This document shows positions 23,176 through 37,191 of a stretch of 64,000 bases of DNA, one piece after another (position 1 is the stretch's first letter; each line of letters begins with the position of its first letter). The position numbers and the translations under genes were made by a program. The DNA lies in contig JAMKCF010000029.1 of the NCBI GenBank assembly GCA_023634235.1, forward strand, positions 1,302,001 through 1,366,000, written 5' to 3'. Below the pieces are notes generated by a model. That model did not search any database. It was not told the DNA's origin and saw only the letters and a list, made by a program, of their open reading frames with translations. This DNA comes from Pisaster brevispinus (Eukaryota; Echinodermata; Asteroidea; Forcipulatida; Asteriidae).

Positions 23176-24979
23176 TAGACACTAAGTGTTTGTGAACAAA
23201 CACAAAGCTGTTCCGTTTTGTTGTGCTTTGATTAATTGATCCAGACATTTAAAGTGAGCCTAAGTTCAAGATTGAACGATATGGTTCCATTTCCGGTTGA
23301 CCCGGAATTAAAGGTCAACATGGGGTTACGGTAACCCAAGGCTTATATTCAATGCTCAAAGGGTTTACAACTGAAAACAAAGAAAATTGGCTAAGTAATT
23401 ATTGAGATATAGGCCCACTTCCAGTTGACCCGGAAGTAAAGGTCAACATGGGGTCAGGGTTACCCAAGTTCAATCTTTAATGCTCAAAGGATCTATAACT
23501 GAAAAGAAATTGAAAATTGGTTGTGTAGTTCTTGAGATATGGTCCCACTTCCGGTTGACCCCTAGTAAAGGTCAACATGGGGTCATGGTTACCCAAGGCT
23601 GATCTTTGGTGCCCAAGGAGTCTATAACTGAAAAAAGTTTGAAAATCGGTTGTGTAGTTCTTGAGATATGGTCTCACTTCCGGTTGACCCGGAAGTAAAG
23701 GTCAACATGGGGTCATGGTTACCCAAGGCTGATCTTTGGTGCCCAAGGAGTCTATAACTGAAAAAAGTTTGAAAATCGGTTGTGTAGTTCTTGAGATATG
23801 GTCCCACTTCTGGTTGACCCCTAAGTAAAGGTCAACATTGGGTCACGGTTTCCCAAAGCTAATCTCCAATGCCCAAGGAGTTTATAACTAAAAAATGTTT
23901 GAAAATCGGTTGTGTAGTTCTTGAGATATGGTCCCACTTCCGGTTGACCCCTAAATAAAGGTCAACATTGGGTCACGTTTTCCCAAAGCTAATCTCCAAT
24001 GCCCAAGGAGTCTATAACTGATAAAAGTTTGAAAATCGGCTGTGTACTTCTTGAGATAATGGTGCTGCAAAGATTAACTAGTTAAATATTCAAATGTAGC
24101 GCCCGGGACAAAATCGTCGAGCGCCCTGGGCAACAGAATCACGACGTACATGTACACATGCACAAGCCACCGTTTCAATACGCTATAGATCGATATTTTT
24201 GTATAAATAGTGTGCAGCGACTGGTACCCAGAAGTCGGCTATTTCGTTACGGCATTTCGCGTGCATTTTTCTCTGTGTCGCAGGGCATCCTGACTACATT
24301 TTTAGTCGATGAACGGAACCTTGTCTCCAAGCCATTGGTGTCCGATTTGTCACTGAATCGTTAATTATCGTGGAAATTGTTCTACTTTGATAAGTTTTAA
24401 TGACCAGGAACATCTCTTATTAAAAGCAATTCACTTTTCAAAACAGTTTATGTAATTTAGGAAACTAATTCGTAATTTTAATTGAAAATATCGTGTTTTT
24501 GACTGTCAAAACATTTGTCCTTTCAGCGCCAAGTGTTTTGTACACAGAACAAAAACGCGCCAACAAATGACGTCATTGATGACGTTTTATGAATTTTTTG
24601 CCACGCTACAGAGCTACATAATAAGACGAGTCTATATTTGAAAACAGTTTGAGGATCAGACATATACTTCTTGAGATATGGTGGGAACAAGATTGCCTAA
24701 TTAAATATTCATGTCATTATAACTCAGCTAATTAATGAAGAACTTGAACAATTTTACTCTTAGCATAATTTCATGTTCTAAGCTTCAATTTGATGTAAGA
24801 TCTGAATCTCCCATATCTATTATTTTAGAGCTTAGGTTCGTACAAAATCGTGTACAAAAGCTATGGCAATTTTGACAGAAACAAAGAATAATAATAATAA
24901 TAATAATAATAAAAATAATAATCCCAACAAAAACAAAACCTGTTCCGACTGCTAAGTCGGAACAGCTAATAATAATAAT
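23173..24979 (+). repeat. Array unit 5
   Basis: A shorter unit with fewer monomers. Its right boundary carries one 48-bp hairpin element at 24922-24969. Confidence 0.9.
24922..24969 (+). repeat. Solo 48-bp hairpin element
   Basis: Same element as in the 44947 cluster, inserted in AAT repeat: A before TCCC and T after CTAA. Confidence 0.92.
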
Positions 24980-26700
24980 AACTAGACACTAAGTGTTTGT
25001 GAACAAACACAAAGCTGTTCCGTTTTGTTGTACTTTGATTAATTGATCCAGACATATAAAGTGAGCCTAAGTTCAAGATTGAACGATAAGGTTCCATTTC
25101 CGGTTGACCCGGAATTAAAGGTCAACATGGGGTTACGGTAACCCAAGGCTTATCTTCAATGCTCAAAGGGTTAATAACTGGAAAAAAAGAAAATCGGCTG
25201 TGTTGTTCTTGAGATATGGTCCCACTTCCGGTTGACCTATAAGTAAGGTCAACATTGGGTCACGGTAGAACAAGGCTAATCTTCAATGCTCAAAGACTCT
25301 ATCACTGAAAAAAAAATGAAAATGGGTTGTGTAATTCTTGAGTAATGATCCCACTTCCGGTCGACTCGGAAGTAAAGGTTAACATGGGGTCATGGTAACC
25401 CTAGTTTAATATTCAATGCTTAAAGGGTATATAACTGAAACAAATTGAAAATTGGCTAAGTAATTATTGAGATATAGTCCCACTTCCGGTTGACCCGGAA
25501 GTAGACGTCAACATGGGGTCAGGGTAACCCAAGTTCAATCTCCAATGCCAAGGAGTCTATAACTGAAAAAGTTTGAAAATCGGTTGTGTAGTTCTTGAGA
25601 TATGGTCTCACTTCCGGTTGACCCGGAAGTAAAGGTCAACATGGGGTCATGCTTACCCAAGGCTGATCTTTGGTGCCCAAGGAGTCTATAACTGAAAAAA
25701 GTTTGAAAATCGGTTGTGTAGTTTTGAGATATGGTCCCACTTCCGGTTGACCCCTAAATAAAGGTCAACATTGGGTCACGTTTTCCCAAAGCTAATCTCC
25801 AATGCCCAAGGAGTCTATAACTGATAAAAGTTTGAAAATCGGCTGTGTACTTCTTGAGATATGGTGCTGCAAAGATTAACAAGTTAAATATTCAAATGTA
25901 GCGCCCGGGACAAAATCGTCGAGCGCCCTGGGCAACAGAATCACGACGTACATGTACACATGCACAAGCCACCGTTTCAATACGCTATAGATCGATATTT
26001 TTGTATAAATAGTGTGCAGCGACTGGTACCCAGAAGTCGGCTATTTCGTTACAGCATTTCGCGTGCATTTTTCTCTGTGTCGCAGGGCATCCTGACTACA
26101 TTTTTAGTCGATGAACGGAACGTCGTCTCCAAGCCATTGGTGTCCGATTTGTCACTGAATCGTTAATTATCGTGGAAATTGTTCTACTTTGATTAGTTTT
26201 AATGACCAGGAACATCTCTTATAAAAAGCAATTTACTTTTCAAAACAGTTTATGTAATTTAGGAAACTAATTCGTAATTTTAATTGAGAATATCGTGTTT
26301 TTGACTGTCAAAACATTTGCCCTTTCAGCGCCAAGTGTTTTGTACACAGAACAAAAACGCGCCAACAAATGACGTCATTGATGACGTTTTATGAATTTTT
26401 TGCCACGCTACAGAGCTACATAATAAGACGAGTCTATATTTGAAAACAGTTTGAGGATCAGACATATACTTCTTGAGATATGGTGGGAACAAGATTGCCT
26501 AATTAAATATTCATGTCATTATAACTCAGCTAATTAATGAAGAACTTGAACAATTTTACTCTTAGCATAATTTCATGTTCTAAGCTTCAATTTGATGTAT
26601 GATCTGAATCTCCCATATTTATTATTTTAGAGCTTAGGTTCGTACAAAATCGTGTACAAAAGCTATGGCAATTTTGACAGAAACAAAGAATAATAATAAT
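24980..26700 (+). repeat. Array unit 6
   Basis: Shares the private variants 'ggtcgactcggaag', 'gtagacgtcaac' and 'catgcttaccc' with unit 15, 18.3 kb away. Confidence 0.9.
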
Positions 26701-28876
26701 AACTAGACATTAAGTGTTTGTGAACAAACACAAAGCTGTTCCGTTTTGTTGTACTTTGATTAACTGATCCAGACATTTAAACTGAGCCCAAATTCAAAAT
26801 TGAACGATATGGTTCCACTTCTGGTTGACCCGGAATTAAAGGTCAACATGGGGTTACGGTAACCTAAGGCTAATCTTCAATGCTCAAAGCGATATAACTG
26901 AAAAAAAAAGAAAATCGGCTGTGTAGTTCTTGAGATATGGTCCCACTTCCGGTTGACCTATAAGTAAGGTCAACATTGGGTCACGGTAGAACAAGGCTAA
27001 TTTTCAATGCTGAAAGACTCTATCACTGAAAAAAAATAGAAAATGGTTGTGTAATGAGTTGAGTAATGATCCCACTTCCGGTTGACCCGGAAGTAAAGGT
27101 TAACATGGGGTCATGGTAACCCTAGTTAAATATTCAATGCTTTAAGGGTATATAACTGAAACAAATTGAAAATTGGCTAAGTAATTATTGAGATATAGGC
27201 CCACTTCCTGTTGACCCGGAAGAAAAGGTCAACATGGGTCAGGGTAACCCAAGTTCAATATTTAATGCTCAAAGGATCTATAACTGAAAATAAGTTGAAA
27301 ATCGGTTGTGTAGTTCTTTAGATATGGTCCCACTTCCGGTTGACCCTTAGTAAAGGTCAACATTGAGTCACGATTTCCCAAAACTAATCTCCAATGCCCA
27401 AGGAGTCTATAACTTAAAAAAGTTTGAAAATCGGTTGTGTAATTCTTGAGTTATCGTCTCACTTCCGGTTGACCTGGAAGTAAAGGTCAACATGGGGTCA
27501 TGGTTACCCAAGGCTGATCTTTAGTGCTCAAGGAGTCTAACTGAAAAAAGTTTGAAAATCGGTTGTGTAGTTCTTGAGATATGGTCCCACTTCCGGTTGA
27601 CCCCTAGTAAAGGTCAACATTGGGTCACGATTTCCCAAAAACTAATCTCAAATGCCCAAGGAGTCTATAACTGAAAAAAGTTTGAAAATTTGTTGTGTAG
27701 TTCTTGAGATATGGTCCCACTTCCGGTTGACCCCTAACAAAAGGTCAACATTGGGTCACGATTTCCCAAAGCTATTCTCCAATGCCCAAGGAGTCTATAA
27801 CTGAAAAAAGTTTTTAAATCGGTTGTGTAGTTCTTGAGATATGGTCCCACTTCCGGTTGACCCCTAGTAAAGGTCAATATTGGGTCACGATTTCCTAAAG
27901 CTAATCTCCAATGCCCAAGGAGTCTATAACTGAAAAAAAGTGAAAATCGGCTGTGTACTTCTTGAGATATGGTGCTGCAAAGATTAACTAGTTAAATATT
28001 CAAATGAATCAATTAAGAATTTTTATAAAATTTACATTTAGAGTTAAGCTTAAGTTCAAAAAATGTAGCGCCGCGCCCGGGACAAAATCGTCGAGCGCAC
28101 CGGGCAACAGAATCACGACGTACATGTACACATGCACAAGCCACCGTTTCAATACGCTATAGATCGATCTTTTTGTATAAATAGTGTGCAGCGACTGGTA
28201 CCCAGAAGTCGGCTATTTCGTTACGGCATTTCGCGTGCATTTTTCTCTGTGTCGCAGGGCATCCTGACTACATTTTTAGTCGATGAACGGAACAGTCTCC
28301 AAGACTCAATAATATCGCTAGCCATTGGTGTCCGATTTGTCACTGAATCGTTAATTATCGTGGAAATTTTTCTACTTTGATTAGTTTTAATAACCAGGAA
28401 CATCTCTTATTAAAAGCAATTAACTTTTCAAAACAGTTTATGTAATTTAGGAAACTAATTCGTAATTTTAATTGAAAATATCGTGTTTTTGACTGTCAAA
28501 ACATTTGCACTTTCAGCGCCAGTGGTGTTTTGTACACAGAACAAAATCGCGCCACAAATGACGTCATTGATGACGTTTTATGAATTTTTTGCCACGCTGC
28601 GTAGCTACATAATAAGACGAGTCTAGATTTGAAAACAGTTTGAGGATCAGACATATACTTCTTGAGATATGGTGGGAACAAGATTGCCTAATTAAATATT
28701 CATGTCATTATAACTCAGCTAATTAATGAAGAATTTGAACAATATTACTCTTAGCATAATTTCATGTACTAAGCTTCAGTTTGATATAAGAATTAAGTCT
28801 CCCATTATTATTATTTTAGAGTTTAGGTTCGTACAAAATCGTGTTCAAATGCTATGGCGATTTTGACAGAAACAAA

Positions 28877-28910
<34 letters not shown>
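26701..28910 (+). repeat. Array unit 7
   Basis: A unit 2/3-like unit with an extra monomer. The core has a local rearrangement at 28293-28320 ('gactcaataatatcgctagc') and more changes than other cores. Confidence 0.9.
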
Positions 28911-28913
<3 letters not shown>

Positions 28914-31148
28914 TAGACACTAAGTGTTTGTGAACAAACACAAAGCTGTTCCGTTTTGTTGTGCTTTGATTAATTGATCCAGACATTTAAAGTGAGCCTA
29001 AGTTCAAGATTGAACGATATGGTTCCATTTCCGGTTGACCCGGAATTAAAGGTCAACATGGGGTCAGGGTTACCCAAGTTCAATCTTTAATGCTCAAAGG
29101 ATCTATAACTGAAAAGAAATTGAAAATCGGTTTTGTAGTTCTTGAGATATGGTCCCACTTCCGGTTGACCCCTAGTAAAGGTCAACATGGGGTCATGGTT
29201 ACCTAAGGCTGATCTTTGGTGCCCAATGAGTCTATAACTGAAAAAAGTTTGAAAATCGGTTGTGTAGTTCTTGAGATATGGTCTCACTTCCGTTTGACCC
29301 GGAAGTAAAGGTCAACATGGGGTCATGGTTACCCAAGGCTGATCTTTGGTGCCCAAGGAGTCTATAACTGAAATAAGTTTGAAAATCGGTTGTGTAGTTC
29401 TTGAGATATGGTCCCACTTCTGGTTGACACCTAAGTAAAGGTCAACATTGGGTCACGTTTTCCCAAAGCTAATCTCCAATGCCCAAGGAGTCTATAACTG
29501 ATAAAAGTTTGAAAATCGGCTGTGTACTTCTTGAGATATGGTGCTGCAAAGATTAACTAGTTAAATATTCAAATGTAGCGCCCGGGACAAAATCGTCGAG
29601 CGCCCTGGGCAACAGAATCACGACGTACATGTACACATGCACAAGCCACCATTTCAATACGCTATAGATCGATATTTTTGTATAAATAGTGTGCAGCGAC
29701 TGGTACCCAGAAGTCGGCTATTTCGTTACGGCATTTCGCGTGCATTTTTCTCTGTGTCGCAGGGCATCCTGACTACATTTTTAGTCGATGAACGGAACCT
29801 TGTCTCCAAGCCATTGGTGTCCGATTTGTCACTGAATCGTTAATTATCGTGGAAATTGTTCTACTTTGATTAGTTTTAATGACCAGGAACATCTCTTATT
29901 AAAAGCAATTAACTTTTCAAAACAGTTTATGTAATTTAGGAAACTAATTCGTAATTTTAATTGAAAATATCGTGTTTTTGACTGTCAAAACATTTGCCCT
30001 TTCAGCGCCAAGTGTTTTGTACACAGAACAAAAACGCGCCACAAATGACGTCATTGATGACGTTTTATGAATTTTTTGCCACGCTGCGTAGCTTCATAAT
30101 AAGACGAGTCTATAATGCCCAAGTAATCTCTAATGCCCAAGGAGTCTATAACTGAAAAATGTTTGAAAATCGGTTGTGTAGTTCTTGAGATATGGTCCCA
30201 CTTCCAGTTGACCCCTAAATAAAGGTCAACATTGGGTCACGTTTTCCCAAAGCTAATCTCCAATGCCCAAGGAGTCTATAACTGATAAAAGTTTGAAAAT
30301 CGGCTGTGTACTTCTTGAGATATGGTGCTGCAAAGATTAACTAGTTAAATATTCAAATGTAGCGCCCGGGACAAAATCGTCGAGCGCCCTGGGCAACAGA
30401 ATCACGACGTACATGTACACATGCACAAGCCACCGTTTCAATACGCTATAGATCGATATTTTTGTATAAATAGTGTGCAGCGACTGGTACCCAGAAGTCG
30501 GCTATTTCGTTACGGCATTTCGCGTGCATTTTTCTCTGTGTCGCAGGGCATCCTGACTACATTTTTAGTCGATGAACGGAACCTTGTCTCCAAGCCATTG
30601 GTGTCCGATTTGTCACTGAATCGTTAATTATCGTGGAAATTGTTCTACTTTGATTAGTTTTAATGACCAGGAACATCTCTTATTAAAAGCAATTAACTTT
30701 TCAAAACAGTTTATGTAATTTAGGAAACTAATTCGTAATTTTAATTGAAAATATCGTGTTTTTGACTGTCAAAACATTTGCCCTTTCAGCGCCAAGTGTT
30801 TTGTACACAGAGCAAAAACGCGCCAACAAATGACGTCATTGATGACGTTTTATGATTTTTTTGCCACGCTACAGAGCTACATAATAAGACGAGTCTATAT
30901 TTGAAAACAGTTTGAGGATCAGACATATACTTCTTGAGATATGGTGGGAACAAGATTGCCTAATTAAATATTCATGTCATTATAACTCAGCTAATTAATG
31001 GAGAACTTGAAAAATTTTACTCTTAGCATAATTTCATGTTTTAAGCTTCAATTTGATGTTAGATCTGAATCTCCCATATTTATTATTTTAGAGATTAGGT
31101 TCGTACAAAATCATGTACAAAAGCTATGGCAATTTTGACAGAAACAAA

Positions 31149-31199
<51 letters not shown>

Positions 31200-31338
31200 T
31201 AATAATCCCAACAAAAACAAAACCTGTTCCGACTGCTAAGTCGGAACAGCTAATAATAAAAATAATAATCCCAAGAAAAACAAAACCTGTTCCGACTGCT
31301 AAGTCGGAACAGCTAATAATAATAATAATAATAATAAA
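28911..31338 (+). repeat. Array unit 8, double-core unit
   Basis: Holds two cores (from about 29575 and 30355). The first core is cut at about 30112 and joins directly into a monomer, so roughly one unit was removed or fused by unequal exchange. Two 48-bp hairpin elements lie at its right edge. Confidence 0.88.
31206..31316 (+). repeat. Two 48-bp hairpin elements
   Basis: Copies at 31206-31253 and 31269-31316, one with TCCCAAC and one with TCCCAAG at the start. Confidence 0.92.
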
Positions 31339-33310
31339 AACTAGACACTAAGTGTTTGTGAACAAACACAAAGCTGTTCCGTTTTGTTGTGCTTTGATTA
31401 ATTGATCCAGACATTTAAAGTGAGCCTAAGTTCAAGATTGAACGATATGGTTCCATTTCCGGTTGACCCGGAATTAAAGGTCAACATGGGGTTACGGTAA
31501 CCCAAGGCTTATCTTCATTGCTCAAAGGGTTTATAACTGAAAACAAAGAAAATCGGCTCTGTAGTTCTTGAGATATGGTCCCACTTCCGGTTGACCTAGA
31601 AGTAAGATCAACATTGGGTCACGATAGAACAAGGCTAATCTTCAATGCTCAAAGACTCTATCACTGAAAAAAAATTGAAAATGGGTTGTGTAATTCTTGA
31701 GTAATGATCCCACTTCCGGTTGACCTGGAAGGAAAGGTTAACATGGGGTCATGGTAACACTAGTTTAATATTCAATGCTTAAAGGGTATATAACTGAAAG
31801 AAATTGAAAATTGGCTACAAGTAATTATTGAGATATAGGCCCACTTCCAGTTGACCCGGAAGTAAAGGTCAACATGGGGTAAGGGTTACCCAAGTTCAAT
31901 CTTTAATGCTCAAAGGATCTATGACTGAAAAGAAATTGAAAATCGGTTTTGTAGTTCTTGAGATATGGTCCCACTTCCGGTTGACCCCTAGTAAAGGTCA
32001 ACATTGGGTCACGATTTCCCAAAACTAATCTCCAATGCCAAGGAGTCTATAACTGAAAAAAGTTTGAAAATCGGTTGTGTAGTTCTTGAGATATGGTCTC
32101 ACTTCCGGTTGACCCGGAAGTAAAGGTCAACATGGGGTCATGGTTACCCAAGGCTGATCTTTGGTGCCCAAGGAGTCTATAACTGAAAAAAGTTTGAAAA
32201 TCGGTTGTGTAGTTCTTGAGATATGGTCCCACTTCTGGTTGACCCCTAAGTAAAGGTCAACATTGGGTCACGATTTCCCAAAGCTAATCTCCAATGCCCA
32301 AGGAGTCTATAACTGAAAAATGTTTGAAAATCGGTTGTGTAGTTCTTGAGATATGGTCCCACTTCCGGTTGACCCCTAAATAAAGGTCAACATTGGGTCA
32401 CGTTTTCCCAAAAGCTATTCTCCAATGCCCAAGGAGTCTATAACTGATAAAAGTTTGAAAATCGGCTGTGTACTTCTTGAGATATGGTGCTGCAAAGATT
32501 AACTAGTTAAATATTCAAATGTAGCGCCCGGGACAAAATCGTCGAGCGCCCTGGGCAACGGAATCACGACGTACATGTACACATGCACAAGCCACCGTTT
32601 CAATACGCTATAGATCGATATTTTTGTATAAATAGTGTGCAGCGACTGGTACCCAGAAGTCGGCTATTTCGTTACGGCATTTCGCGTGCATTTTTCTCTG
32701 TGTCGCAGGGCATCCTGACTACATTTTTAGTCGATGAACGGAACCTTGTCTCCAAGCCATTGGTGTCCGAATTGTCACTGAATCGTTAATTATCGTGGAA
32801 ATTGTTCTACTTTGATTAGTTTTAATGACCAGGAACATCTCTTATTAAAAGCAATTAACTTTTCAAAACAGTTTATGTAATTTAGGAAACTATTTCGTAA
32901 TTTTAATTGAAAATATCGTGTTTTTGACTGTCAAAACATTTGCCCTTTCAGCGCCAAGTGTTTTGTACACAGAACAAAAACGCGCCAACAAATGACGTCA
33001 TTGATGACGTTTTATGATTTTTTTGCCACGCTACAGAGCTACATAATAAGACGAGTCTATATTTGAAAACAGTTTGAGGATCAGACATATACTTCTTGAG
33101 ATATGGTGGGAACAAGATTGCCTAATTAAATATTCATGTCATTATAACTCAGCTAATTAATGAAGAACTTGAACAATTTTACTCTTAGCATAATTTCATG
33201 TTCTAAGCTTCAATTTGATGTATGATCTGAATCTCCCATATTTATTATTTTAGAGCTTAGGTTCGTACAAAAACGTGTACAAAAGCTATGGCAATTTTGA
33301 CAGAAACAAA

Positions 33311-33341
<31 letters not shown>
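31339..33341 (+). repeat. Array unit 9
   Basis: A close relative of unit 4 along its whole length, including the (AAT)n junction. Confidence 0.9.
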
Positions 33342-33344
<3 letters not shown>

Positions 33345-35454
33345 TAGACACTAAGTGTTTGTGAACAAACACAAAGCTGTTCCGTTTTGTTGTGCTTTGA
33401 TTAATTGATCCAGACCTTTAAAGTGAGCCTAAGTTCAAGATTGAACGATATGGTTTCATTTCCGGTTGACCCGGAATTAAAGGTCAACATGGGGTTACGG
33501 TAACCTAAGGCTTATATTCAATGCTCAAAGGGTTTATAACTGAAAACAAAGAAAATTGGCTAAGTAATTATTGAGATATAGGCCCACTTCCAGTTGACCC
33601 GGAAGTAAAGGTCAACATGGGGTCAGTGTTACCCAAGTTCAATCTTTAATGCTCAAAGGATCTATAACTGAAAAGAAATTGAAAATTGGTTGTGTAGTTC
33701 TTGAGATATGGTCCCACTTCCGGTTGACCCCTAGTAAAGGACAACATTGGGTCATGGTTACCCAAGGCTGATCTTTGGTGCCCAATGAGTCTATAACTGA
33801 AAAAAGTTTGAAAATCGGTTGTGTAGTTCTTGAGATATGGTCCCACTTCCGGTTGACCCCTAGTAAAGGTCAACATTGGGTCACGATTTCCCAAAACTAA
33901 TCTGAAATGCCCAAGGAGTCTATAACTGAGAAAAGTTTGAAAATCGGTTGTGTAGTTCTTGAGATATGGTCTCACTTCCGGTTGACGCGGAAGTAAAGGT
34001 CAACATGGGGTCATGGTTACCCAAGGTTGATCTTTAGTGCCCAAGGAGTCTATAACTGAAAAAAGTTTGAAAATCGGTCGTGTAGTTCTTGAGATATGGT
34101 CCCACTTCCGGTTGACCCCTAGTAAAGGTCAACAATGGGTCACGATTTCCCAAAATTTATCTCATATGCCCAAGGAGTCTATAACTGAGAAAAGTTTGAA
34201 AATCGGTTGTGTAGTTCTTCAGATACGGTCTCACTTCCGGTTGACCCAGAAGTAAAGGTCAACGTGGGGTCACGGTTACCCAAGGCTGATCGCCAGTGCC
34301 CAAGGAGTCTATCACTGTAACAAGTTTGAAAATCGGTTGTGTAGTTCTTGAGATATGGTCCCACTTCCTGTTGACCCCTAAGTAAAGGTCAACATTGGGT
34401 CACGGTTTCCCAAAGCTAATCTCCAATGCCCAAGGAGTCTATAACTGAAAAATGTTTGAAAATCGGTTGTGTAGTTCTTGAGATATGGTCCCACTTCCGG
34501 TTGATCCCTAAATAAAGGTCAACATTGGGTCACGTTTTCCCAAAGCTAATCTCCAATGCCCAAGGAGTCTATAACTGATAAAAGTTTGAAAATCGGCTGT
34601 TTACTTCTTGAGATATGGTGCTGCAAAGATTAACTAGTTAAATATTCAAATGTGGCGCCCGGGACAAAATCGTCGAGCGCCCTGGGCAACAGAATCACGA
34701 CGTACATGTACACATGCACAAGCCACCGTTTCAATACGCTATAGATCGATATTTTTGTATATATAGTGTGCAGCGACTGGTACCCAGAAGTCGGCTATTT
34801 CGTTACGGCATTTCGCGTGCATTTTTCTCTGTGTCGCAGGGCATCCTGACTACATTTTTTGTCGATGAACGGAACCTTGTCTCCAAGCCATTGGTGTCCG
34901 ATTTGTCACTGAATCGTTAATTATCGTGGAAATTGTTCTACTTTGATTAGTTTTAATGACCAGGAACATCTCTTATTAAAAGCAATTAACTTTTCAAAAC
35001 AGTTTATGTAATTTAGGAAACTAATTCGTAATTTTAATTGAAAATATCGTGTTTTTGACTGTCAAAACATTTGCCCTTTCAGCGCCAAGTGTTTTGTACA
35101 CAGAACAAAAACGCGCCAACAAATGACGTCATTGATGACGTTTTATGAATTTTTTGCCACGCTACAGAGCTACATAATAAGACGAGTCTATATTTGAAAA
35201 CAGTTTGAGGATCAGACATATACTTCTTGAGATATGGTGGGAACAAGATTGCCTAATTAAATATTCATGTCATTATAACTCAGCTAATTAATGAAGAACT
35301 TGAACAATTTTACTCTTAGCATAATTTCATGTTCTAAGCTTCAATTTGATGTATGATCTGAATCTCCCATATTTATTATTTTAGAGCTTAGGTTCGTACA
35401 AAATCGTGTACAAAAGCTATGGCAATTTTGACAGAAACAAAGAATAATAATAAT
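33342..35454 (+). repeat. Array unit 10
   Basis: Has additional diverged monomers (34100-34330, for example 'cttcagatacggtctcac') not seen elsewhere. Confidence 0.9.
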
Positions 35455-37157
35455 AACTAGACACTAAGTGTTTGTGAACAAACACAAAGCTGTTCCGTTT
35501 TGTTGTGCTTTGATTAATTGATCCAGACATTTAAAGTGAGCCTATGTTCAAGATTGAACGATATGGTTCCATTTCCGGTTGACCCGGAATTAAAGGTCAA
35601 CATGGGGTTACGGTAACCCAAGGCTTATCTTCAATGCTCAAAGGGTTTATAACTGAAAACAAAGAATATTGGCTAAGTAATTATTGAGATATAGGCCCAC
35701 TTCCAGTTGACCCGGAAGTAAAGGTCAACATGGGGTCAGGGTTACCCAAGTTCAATATTTAATGCTCAAAGGATCTATAACTGAAAAGAAATTGAAAATC
35801 GGTTGTGTAGTTCTTGAGATATGGTCCCACTTCCGGTTGACCCCTAGTAAAGGTCAACATGGGGTCATGGTTACCCAAGGCTGATCTTTGGTGCCCAAGG
35901 AGTCTATAACTGAAAAAAGTTTGAAAATCGGTTGTGTAGTTCTTGAGATATGGTCTTACTTCCGGTTGACCCGGAAGTAAAGGTCAACATGGGGTCATGG
36001 TAACCCAAGGCTGATCTTTGGTGCCCAAGGAGTCTATAACTGAAAAAAGTTTGAAAATCGGTTGTGTAGTTCTTGAGATATGGTCCCACTTCCGGTTGAC
36101 CCCTAGTAAAGGTCAACATGGGGTCACGGTTTCCCAAAGCTAATCTCCAATGCCCAAGGAGTCTATAACTGAAAAATGTTTGAAAATCGGTTGTGTAGTT
36201 CTTGAGATATGGTCCCACTTCCGGTTGACCCCTAAATAAAGGTCAACATTGGGTCACGTTTTCCCAAAGCTAATCTCCAATGCCCAAGGAGTCTATAACT
36301 GATAAAAGTTTGAAAATCGGCTGTGTACTTCTTGAGATATGGTGCTGCAAAGATTAACTAGTTAAATATTCAAATGTAGCGCCCGGGACTAAATCGTCGA
36401 GCGCCCTGGGCAACAGAATCACGACGTACATGTACACATGCACAAGCCACCGTTTCAATACGCGATATTTTTGTATAAATAGTGTGCAGCGACTGGTACC
36501 CAGAAGTCGGCTATTTCGTTACGGCATTTCGCGTGCATTTTTCTCTGTGTCGCAGGGCATCCTGACTACATTTTTAGTCGATGAACGGAACCTTGTCTCC
36601 AAGCCATTGGTGTCCGATTTGTCACTGAATCGTTAACTATCGTGGAAATTCTTCTACTTTGATTAGTTTTAATGACCAGGAACATCTCTTATTAAAAGCA
36701 ATTAACTTTTCAAAACAGTTTATGTAATTTAGGAAACTAATTCGTAATTTTAATTGAAAATATCGTGTTTTTGACTGTCAAAACATTTGCCCTTTCAGCG
36801 CCAAGTGTTTTGTACACAGAGCAAAAACGCGCCAACAAATGACGTCATTGATGACGTTTTATGAATTTTTTGCCACGCTACAGAGCTACATAATAAGACG
36901 AGTCTATATTTGAAAACAGTTTGAGGATCAGACATATACTTCTTGAGATATGGTGGGAACAAGATTGCCTAATTAAATATTCATGTCATTATAACTCAGC
37001 TAATTAATGAAGAACTTGAACAATTTTACTCTTAGCATAATTTCATGTTCTAAGCTTCAATTTGATGTAAGATCTGAATCTCCCATATCTATTATTTTAG
37101 AGCTTAGGTTCGTACAAAATCGTGTACAAAAGCTATGGCAATTTTGACAGAAACAAA

Positions 37158-37188
<31 letters not shown>
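35455..37188 (+). repeat. Array unit 11
   Basis: The core lacks the 'tatagatcgat' segment near 36462, a private short deletion. Confidence 0.9.
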
Positions 37189-37191
<3 letters not shown>

